Assembly (NCBI GenBank): GCA_003586115.2
Contig: QVOM02000115.1
Span: forward strand, 10,124,829 to 10,188,828
Direction of reading: 5' to 3'
From: Salvator merianae
Lineage: Eukaryota > Chordata > Lepidosauria > Squamata > Teiidae
DNA length: 64,000 nt
Shown: positions 57,519 to 64,000 of the stretch, piece after piece
How the letters are laid out: each line of letters starts with the position of its first letter
Position numbering within the stretch: position 1 is the stretch's first letter
The notes under the pieces: model-generated
Seen by the model: the letters and a program-made list of their open reading frames with translations, nothing else
Told to the model about the DNA's origin: nothing
Database searches by the model: none
Translations under genes and position numbers: made by a program

Positions 57519-57790
57519 TAAAGGTGTGCTTGAATGAAAATTACCGGTTCAGTTTCAAATCTAACTGAACATCCATTTGTTCTGCTTGATGGCAAACCGT
57601 GTAATTTAACAAACAGTTGTTTGTGTTCCATTTTGAACTTGTTCAAAAACAAAATTGCCAATTTGTCCATTGGGGAGTGGGGGGGAACCCTATCAAGGAC
57701 AAAAACACAGCGAACATGAACTGTTTGAATTGTTCATGTTCATGAGCAGTGGATTGGTTCTTTCATTTGTGCAATATTTGTGCAAAGCAT
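57519..57790. mobile_element. hAT MITE related to 44279-44629, right end degraded
   Basis: Seen: left end taaaggtgtgcttgaatgaa matches taaagatgtgcacgaatgaa. Internal aacaaacagttgtttgtgtt and ttgaacttgttcaaaaacaa follow the same order as aacaaatggttgttcgtgtt and caaacttgttcaaaaataaa in the other copy. Right terminus not clear (tttgtgcaaagcatctgc is a weak match). Confidence 0.55.
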
Positions 57791-57794
57791 CTGC

Positions 57795-58090
57795 ATTTTC
57801 CCCATTCCTTCATTATTTCTCCTCAGTTAAAGAACGTGACTGAAAAGAGCTTGATCAGTTTCCACAAACGTATCACTTTAAAGAGCCCAAATTTCTTAAC
57901 AAGAGGTACTTTACTAATCAGCAGAGTGTTTGGAACCATTTTATTCATAACCTGCTTGAAAAATACTCACTTACAATGACATGTTCCCCTAGAAAAATAG
58001 AAACCTATAGCCTATATGCTAAAAATGATAGCAGCCTTGGAGACCCTGATTAATTTTCTCCTTCGTATAGTAAACTGACATCAGAACGCT
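57795..58090. other. Anonymous non-coding sequence
   Basis: Nothing recognised. Confidence 0.3.
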
Positions 58091-58094
58091 CTAC

Positions 58095-58536
58095 GGGTCT
58101 GTTTGCACTGTACAGCCTAGGATGGTATAACAATACTATTCTAGGCTGAACAAGACACCACAACGTGGTGGCCAACTGCACTGCGAGGGTTGGAACATTA
58201 CTGTACCAGGCCTCCAGCACTTGAAGTGTGGACTGCCAGTTCAACTGCCATGACAGGGGCAGCAGCAACATCTGGCCATTGCCATGGTGACTGGGGACAC
58301 AGTGAGAAACTCTGCAGTTGCAGCAGTGCTGCCCAGTTGCAGCATTCACACCCTCAAGAGGATATGAACATATTCAGCTGCTTCCAGTCAAGCTGTGGAT
58401 AACAATTTTGATGTCCACAGGTAGTAGAGTCCAGGAGTGGGTGTAGACACTCCCAGATGCTGCAGCAGCAGGGCCATGAGGATGCACTTATCCGGTGAAT
58501 GTCAGATTGCTCACTAAGGGAAGTGTGAACAGATCC
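58095..58536. mobile_element. Family A MITE-like element
   Basis: Seen: left gggtctgtttgcact, right aagtgtgaacagatcc (inverted). Internal gccattgccatggtgactgg and gtggataacaattttgatgt blocks are shared with the other family A copies. Non-coding, no clean target duplication. Confidence 0.5.
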
Positions 58537-58539
58537 TTG

Positions 58540-58765
58540 GGTACAGGATTTGGTTAACGACTTTTCACAAAGTTTGATTAACATTCACGGTGCTAAGATT
58601 CTAAACCTTACCACACTGGTGATAAAAATGAGGTACAAGCAAACTCCCCTAGCTCAAAGGCTGTCTTTGGGAGCATTGTTATGGGAGGCAAACATATTTA
58701 CCTTAAAAGAATTAAGCCCAAGATAGTCAATTGCCAAAGTCTAAATCTAACACTTTTTTTTTTTT
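58540..58765. other. Anonymous non-coding sequence
   Basis: Ends in a T run (about 58752-58770). Confidence 0.3.
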
Positions 58766-58774
58766 TTTTTACTA

Positions 58775-59000
58775 TAAAAGACAAGATTGATTGATTGATT
58801 GATTGATTGATATTTTTATCCTGCCCTATATCTGAAGGTCTCAGGGTGGGTTGCAACAACAACAACAACAACAACAACAATAATAATAAAAGTTAAAAAG
58901 AAGAAAGATGCACATGGGGCATTTCACATAGAAACAACAAAGGGTAGGATTTTGGGTTAGGTGTTTTAAAAGATGTAGGAGGAACTATATGGCTGGCAGC
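58775..59000 (-). mobile_element. L2-clade LINE 3' end fragment with tail microsatellites
   Basis: Seen: a (gatt)n run (58782-58810) is followed by tatttttatcctgccctata and gaaggtctcagggtgggttg, then (caa)n (58856-58879) and (taa)n. This mirrors the 3' end layout of 52490-52610. The interior is diverged. Confidence 0.55.
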
Positions 59001-59004
59001 AGAT

Positions 59005-59840
59005 GCCTGTAGTAAACCTATGTCCTCTGCTCCTTTCACGGCCTGAATATGGAAACAGCCTTCACAAATCTTGTCATATTCTAAATTGCTTGAAGAGGTG
59101 GCCATTCCATCTGCAGAGAATACATCCTTGCATATCAGCTAGTAAATTAGGAAGATTATTCAGAGATCACAGGTCTCCGCTTTGGTCATTTAGATCAAGA
59201 GTCACAGAGCTTAGCTATATTTCAATTATTTAATGTCCATACTTTATTCTCCTTCAATTAACATTTCCTTCAGAAACATTTACTGATAGAAGACTAGCCC
59301 CATTATCTGCTACGCTAGCCCTTGCGTGCACCTAGCATGAGAAGTACACAAGGAAAAGATGGTCATTTTTTAACATATAACATAGGCCATTTTTTTCTTT
59401 TATCTTATTGTAATGTGGGTATGACACAAAGGATAGTCCTATTCTTGATCTGAGTGACTGAATTATTTGGAAATTGTGATGAATGCAGTTGGAAAGTATC
59501 TCTGAAGGATTGTAAGAATTAATGGTTGTACTGACTTTAATATTTTATAAATAAATCTTGCATTGCAGAATTCTTTGAATAAAAAAATGTGCATTTCAGT
59601 CACGGCATTTGGGCAGCTTAGAACCATTCAGTTCCTGAACATGATTGCAACCTGAGACAATAGTGCTAATCTTACCTAGTGCAATGTAATTTACTCAGAC
59701 TTAAGGGAACTGATCATTTGACTCTTTCCCTGTCCTATTCCTGTACATAGTTCCTCCACTCTTTAAGCAGGATCTTGACAGCATACAGCTACTTTTAACC
59801 CCGGTTGATTCTCAAGGTACTCCCACACAGCCATTCAGAA
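59005..59840. other. Anonymous non-coding sequence
   Basis: Nothing recognised. Confidence 0.3.
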
Positions 59841-59843
59841 CTT

Positions 59844-59940
59844 AGGCTACATCTGCACACAGAAAAAAAAAGTGGTGCATGCTACCACCTCTTAAGCTGC
59901 TTTTAAACTTTTTTTTTTATGTGCAGGTGCTGCCTTAGAT
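59844..59940. mobile_element. Short (about 100 bp) palindromic MITE-like element
   Basis: Seen: ggctacatctgcacacagaa at the left and ttatgtgcaggtgctgcct at the right are inverted, and A and T runs inside (59862-59870, 59911-59919) extend the stem. Flanks cagaactta and tagattg do not give a clear duplication. Confidence 0.45.
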
Positions 59941-59955
59941 TGTCCATCAAGTACT

Positions 59956-60340
59956 AAGGCCTGTTCATATTTACCTGTTAGTGAGCAAGCAGATGCTCAC
60001 TGGTGAAGTGCATCCACACTCTGCTGTGACCACGGTGTCTAGGATTATCTGCAGCCACTCCCAGATGCTACTAGCTGTGAACAGCTAAAACACGGTCCAC
60101 AACTTGACCAGGGGCAGCTAGATTGCTCCTGATTAGCAGAGTTCACATCTTCTTCCAGGTGCAAATGGTGTGAGGCAGTGGTGCAGCACAGCTGCAGCTG
60201 TGTGGTTGCGCACCACATCCTGATCACCATAGCAATGGTCAGATGTTGCTGCAGCCACTGCCATGGTGATCAGAACTGCATTTACACCGCAAGTGCTGGA
60301 GACCTAGTACAGGGTCATTCTAGCATTTGCAAACAGGCCT
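59956..60340. mobile_element. Family A MITE-like element
   Basis: Seen: inverted ends aggcctgttcatatttacc and gcatttgcaaacaggcct. Internal gtgagcaagcagatgctcac hairpin at 59981-60000, and ccactgccatggtgatcaga shared with 58095-58536. Non-coding. Confidence 0.55.
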
Positions 60341-60341
60341 G

Positions 60342-60813
60342 CTGGTTCAGATCATGGGACAAAAATGGTCTGGAAGAACACGGTCTGCAGGATGGTGCTG
60401 GTCCGGACTAGCCTCTGCTCCAGCCTCAAAGCTCACACAAACTTCGATATTGGGCTTTGAGTGCTCCAAGTGCTAGGAACACAAGTTCCTAGCCTTGAAG
60501 CCTCTGGGGGAAGTTCTATGCCAAAATTCAAACCCCACTAGTCTTGAACTTGAGGGATGTACCTTCTGCATGCCTCCCATGTTCTTGATCAAGGCTTACC
60601 AGTTTGCCAGTAGATCTGTTTAAATGGGTCTACCTGTGTTCTCAATCAGGACTTCTCTTATCTGGATCATGCTCCATCTAATGAATATGGAGTGTTCTAA
60701 TAGGGTGAGATGGGGCCTCACAGATTCAAACTAATGTGTGGGTTGATGATGTCCAGAAACCAACCACAGATTATCCTGATAGGATTAAAGGTAAGTGCGG
60801 AAACAGTCTAGAG
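60342..60813. mobile_element. Family B MITE-like segment abutting family A
   Basis: Seen: right end aaaggtaagtgcggaaacag is a family B terminus, and the interior (gctaggaacacaagttccta; gcctctgggggaagttctat) parallels 8935-9324 and 55848-56322. The left terminus is missing: family A ends 1-2 bp before it, suggesting nested insertion or a composite. Confidence 0.4.
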
Positions 60814-60819
60814 TTAGCA

Positions 60820-61258
60820 ACTACAGTCACTTGTAGCAATGAATCTGTCTCAAAACAGATTCAATGTTCAATGATGAAAGCAGTGTAGTAAGCAAAGCTC
60901 ATTCCTGGGGTGATCTTCATTCACTGTGCTGTCAAGTGCTCCAGCAGCGAAAACCATGGAATTGGGGAACCTTCATTCCCTGGTTCAAAATCTCCACCCA
61001 GAGCTTTCAGCAGAGCACAGGAACTGGCTGTGGAAGTTGGCCATTTTCCTGTGCTCTGCAATACAAGGAGACCTTAAAATGGTCTGCACAGTGTGGGGAG
61101 ATAGGGAGACCAATGGGAAGTAATATGAAAGCTCTTCCCATCATCCTGTTTCATACAGTAGCCACAAAACATGTAATGATCACAACTGCATCAGCTAAAG
61201 TATATATACATTTCTTTTAAATATGAAGTCTGTTATAAAATCATTTTTAGCACATTTA
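60820..61258. other. Anonymous non-coding sequence
   Basis: No gene. The 118-codon frame at 60864-61220 (+) has no domain. Confidence 0.3.
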
Positions 61259-61267
61259 TCTGTATAG

Positions 61268-62045
61268 TAGGGATGTGCACGAAGGCACTTTTCCCTTTTC
61301 GCTTCGCAGGAATGCGAAGCTCCTAGCCTTCGTTTTCGTGCGAAAAAATACGCATGAAAATGAAGCCCTTCGTTTTCGCGGCGAAGATTTTTGCCTCGAA
61401 CGGAAGCAGAGAAATCAAGGCGAAGGGAAGACCTTTGCCTTAATTTCTCTGCTTCGGATGGCACTCGCCCCTCTCTCATTCCCCCCCCCCCAGTCTGTCA
61501 GCGCTCTCTCTCACTCCCGCCCCAGTCTGTCAGTGTAATGACAGACTGGGGGGGGGGAAATGAGAGAGAGGCGAGCGCCATTGGAAGCGGAGAAATCAAG
61601 GCAAAGGTCTTCCCTTCGCCTTGATTGCTCCGTTTCCGATGGCGCAGTGCTCTCTCTCACTCCCGCCCCAGTCTGTCAGTGTAATGACAGACTGGGGGGG
61701 GGGGAATGAGCAAGAGGCAAGTGTGCTGACAGCCTAGGAGGGTGAGTCAGTGAGGGGAAGAGAAGGAAAATCAACGGGAAGGGAATCCCTCCCTTCCGTT
61801 GAGTTTTCTCCACTTCCGCTCGCTGCTGGCTGGCTGATCCACCCTAGGCTGTCAGCGCCAGTGCTGACAGCCTAGAGAGGTGAGACATCAGCAAATTGCG
61901 AAGCTCCCGAAATGCTTCGAAAAATTGGGGGACCTTCACAATTCGAATTCGTGATTTCTGTTGCCCTTCGCATTCGATGCAAAAGGCACGAAATCACGAA
62001 ATTCGATCGAAAATTGAATGCCACAAAGCTTCGTGCACACCCCTA
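61268..62045. mobile_element. hAT non-autonomous element, 778 bp, with perfect 8-bp target duplication
   Basis: Seen: ctgtatag at 61260-61267 and again at 62046-62053. Inverted ends TAGGGATGTGCACGAAG and cttcgtgcacacccct(a). The body is CpG- and GC-rich against AT-rich flanks and consists of serial palindromes: gcagagaaatcaaggcg.. with its inverse (61407-61456); gtctgtcagtg..atgacagac at about 61525-61547 and again at about 61671-61693, inside two direct repeats offset by 146 bp; aaaatcaacgggaaggg.. with its inverse (61768-61811); and ctaggctgtcagc/gctgacagcctag (61844-61875). No transposase frame. Perfect duplication and undecayed CpGs suggest recent insertion. Confidence 0.88.
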
Positions 62046-62054
62046 CTGTATAGT

Positions 62055-62655
62055 GTTTGCATAAACCTTGTGGGCAAGGCCAGATGCCAGTTAATGGCCT
62101 GAGGTTGTGTCATGCTGAAACCACACAGTTTTTAATATCAACAGTTTGAAACTGTGAAGAATAACATGTACAACATGAACACAAACACTTTAATCTCTAT
62201 TGCATAACTGTGGAGGACTTTTGGCCAGCCATTCCCCATATTTTTTCATCCTGTAGGATGATAATGCTACAAGATAATGCTATTATATATTAGGTTTCAC
62301 TGAAGACACTAACTTTTATGTAAAATACATAGAATTATGCACAGGATAACCCTGTCTTTATGTGTTTGCTTTCTTCTTTTTGTTTTGTATTTCTTTCCAT
62401 GTTATTCCCCTTCCCTCTTCAATATGCTTTCGGCAATCATCTATAGGCCTAGACACATATGGATCATGGCCTCGGGGTGCCAATCTTCCTTCTGATATTT
62501 CTAAATAAAAGTGGGCACTACACACTTCAAAAAAGTGAAAAATTGAAACTTGATTGAAAGAATGCACAGAATTGCCACTGCTTTCAAAAGAGCCTCCCAC
62601 AATCATGGTGTGCCCAGATGCCACATATGAACATCAGGATGGTGCATGGCAACCA
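62055..62655. other. Anonymous non-coding sequence
   Basis: Nothing recognised. Confidence 0.3.
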
Positions 62656-62656
62656 T

Positions 62657-62704
62657 CCAACCAATGAGTGGACCAACCAATGAGTGGACCAACCAGTGAG
62701 TGGA
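62657..62704. repeat. Three tandem 16-bp units
   Basis: Seen: ccaaccaatgagtgga, ccaaccaatgagtgga, ccaaccagtgagtgga. Confidence 0.95.
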
Positions 62705-62730
62705 GAAACTCTGGTCTCAGGGAGACTCTG

Positions 62731-62861
62731 GCTGCATCCAGACTTTGCTTACTTATTCTGCTATATTTGGATATTCTGGAATAAAGCCTGGGTATTTAGA
62801 ATATTCACGATTTATTCTGGAATATCTGAATACAGTGGCATAAATGATGTCTGGATGCAGC
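62731..62861. mobile_element. Short palindromic MITE-like element (family F)
   Basis: Seen: 13-bp perfect inverted ends gctgcatccagac / gtctggatgcagc, 131 bp overall, and an inner inverted pair ggatattctggaataa / ttattctggaatatct. Non-coding. No target duplication identified. Confidence 0.55.
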
Positions 62862-62869
62862 TTCTAGCT

Positions 62870-63135
62870 TACAGGAGTGCAGTGCTGTCAGAATTGATTT
62901 TCTCCTCCACCCCAACAAAACACTACCTGGTGGGTTTTCACCCACACTTTCTGCCAGGATAGAGGAAAATCAGAGCTACTGCTTTCCATTCCCTGGAAGC
63001 AACAACTTGGCTAAAAAAATGAAATCATCAGAGAAAAGGGATGTTGATGTGACAATATATCACCTGCATCTCTCCTCCATCCAATTTTATAGTTACTCTA
63101 TTAGAAGTGATGTGTAATTGCTGGGGGCACAAGAG
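62870..63135. other. Anonymous non-coding sequence
   Basis: Nothing recognised. Confidence 0.3.
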
Positions 63136-63138
63136 TAT

Positions 63139-63310
63139 TTTATTTATTAGCATTTTTATCCTGCCCCATGCCTGAAGCTCTCAGGGCAGGTTACAGCCAT
63201 GAAAACAAAAAAATGAAATAAACACACTGAAAACAGTAGCAGTGCCTGAATGTGTGGAGGGGAAGATGCTTGTTTTGTCAAAGGCGAGAAGTTATATAGA
63301 CTTTGAAAAC
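63139..63310 (-). mobile_element. L2-clade LINE 3' end fragment
   Basis: Seen: ttatttattagcatttttat then cctgccccatgcctgaagct and ctcagggcaggttacagc match the reverse of the L2 3' end as at 52510-52575. The coding part is unrecognisable beyond about 63310. Confidence 0.5.
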
Positions 63311-63451
63311 AAACAAAAAAACAGAGGATCTTTCCTACTGTCTCCACTTAGATGCCCCCTATGAATTCTTACATAACAGATTTTGATGTTTAATGTGATA
63401 TGCTAGGAATATGCAAAAACATCCTGACGTTGGAAGTTTTCAATGGGGAAA

Positions 63452-63498
63452 GTCCTCCTCCCCCCCTCCTTCTCCCCCCCTCCTCTCCCCCTTCCTTT
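63452..63498. repeat. Polypyrimidine (CT/C-run) tract
   Basis: Seen: almost unbroken C and T (cctcctcccccc, ctccttctcccccc, ctcctctcccccttcctttt) over about 47 bases. Confidence 0.9.
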
Positions 63499-63746
63499 TA
63501 ATAGTATTCCAGTTCCCACTTGGTGGCTGATCTTCTGCTAAGGGTCTGTTCTTCTTGCTTAGGCAGAGACAAGCTAGTAAAAAACACAGGGAAATGGTCA
63601 AGGGTTCTATTGCCATAGCCAAAGATAAGCTCCAAGTGGGTACACAACCACCAGTCTAAAAATACACAAATAAATAAATCTTACCTTTTTCTTCAGTATC
63701 AGGCCCTTACTATATTTACCTTTAGTTTGGACCATGGGGCCTCAAA

Positions 63747-63927
63747 GGCCCTTTCTGCACTTGGCCTTATTGTGGATTATATCCCGGAATAGGGACCTGC
63801 CATCCACATGATAGTGCAAACTATAAAAGGTCTTGCCCAGGGCCTACCATAGTCTGCACTAGCATGCAGATGGCAGGTCTCTATTCTGAGATATAATCCA
63901 CAATAAGGCCAAGTGCAGAAAGGCCCA
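63747..63927. mobile_element. Family C palindromic MITE, near-complete
   Basis: Seen: the two arms (63747-63826 and 63844-63927) pair along almost their whole length. The outer about 40 bp, from ctttctgcacttggcctt through ttgtggattatatc, is essentially identical between arms; about seven mismatches are counted over the next 40. The loop is about 20 bp. Same family as 51094-51255. Non-coding. Confidence 0.7.
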
Positions 63928-64000
63928 AAATCCTCTTCTGGGCCTTAGCAGTCCAGACATTGCAAACTTGTGAGGCCCCATCCTCTACTGGAACTCTCTG

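Noticed and set aside
1..64000. Host genes, tRNA, rRNA, CRISPR or bacterial-type operons
   Set aside because: No cloverleaf, rRNA motif, regularly spaced repeat array or conserved protein domain outside transposons was seen; the repeat content is that of a vertebrate nuclear genome.
1..64000. Endogenous retrovirus or LTR element
   Set aside because: No LTR pair, primer-binding site, or gag/pol/env motif recognised; all RT motifs are of non-LTR type.

Overview
The window looks like repeat-rich intergenic or intronic DNA from a vertebrate, most likely a lepidosaur (squamate-like) reptile. That inference rests on the mix of repeats: CR1-clade LINEs with the (ATTCTATGA)-type 3' tail, L2-clade LINEs, L1-type LINE fragments, RTE/BovB-like 3' tails ending in (CAA)n, a MIR-like SINE and many hAT-like non-autonomous DNA transposons. 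I found no convincing host protein-coding gene, tRNA, rRNA or CRISPR array. Every clear coding trace belongs to a retrotransposon.

Layout. 1-2.3 kb: L2 LINE on + with endonuclease and reverse transcriptase remnants, followed by a MIR-like SINE. 2.5-10.3 kb: anonymous sequence with MITE-like elements, a CR1-clade 3' fragment and a BovB-like tail. 10.36-15.09 kb: a nearly complete CR1 on - (5' tandem monomers, SGNH-esterase ORF1, endonuclease/RT ORF2, 3' tail). 16.06-18.0 kb: a second CR1-clade RT piece on +, a 199-base N gap, then the 5' half of another CR1 on - with a different tandem 5' repeat. 19.6-22.2 kb: L2 remnants around an internally deleted L1 derivative on + with 16-bp target-site duplications (TSDs). 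22.2-28.1 kb: mostly single-copy-looking AT-rich DNA with one hAT MITE. 28.1-33.1 kb: L1 tail and old L2 debris. 33.1-34.9 kb: a second copy of the L1 derivative, on -, with a 19-bp TSD. 35-44 kb: MITE-like elements in anonymous DNA. 44.3-46.2 kb: hAT MITE, L1 3' end and CR1-clade RT fragment. 46.2-58 kb: anonymous DNA with MITEs and an L2 3' fragment. 58-62 kb: a cluster of DNA transposons ending in a CpG-rich 778-bp hAT element with perfect 8-bp TSDs. 62-64 kb: small palindromic elements.

How the parts relate. The retrotransposons form autonomous/non-autonomous pairs in the usual sense: L2 machinery with MIR-like SINEs, L1 machinery with the deleted L1 derivative, and unknown hAT transposases with the MITEs. 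The strongest candidates for something not routinely described are: the deleted L1 derivative present twice with the same structure; two CR1 copies whose shared ORF1 leader switches to unrelated tandem 5' repeats; a CR1 ORF2 frame that is open across the ORF1 stop but has no ATG before its endonuclease Asn motif; and several otherwise different MITE families that share GGGCCTTTCTGCAC-like ends. No multi-gene system such as defence or metabolism is visible.
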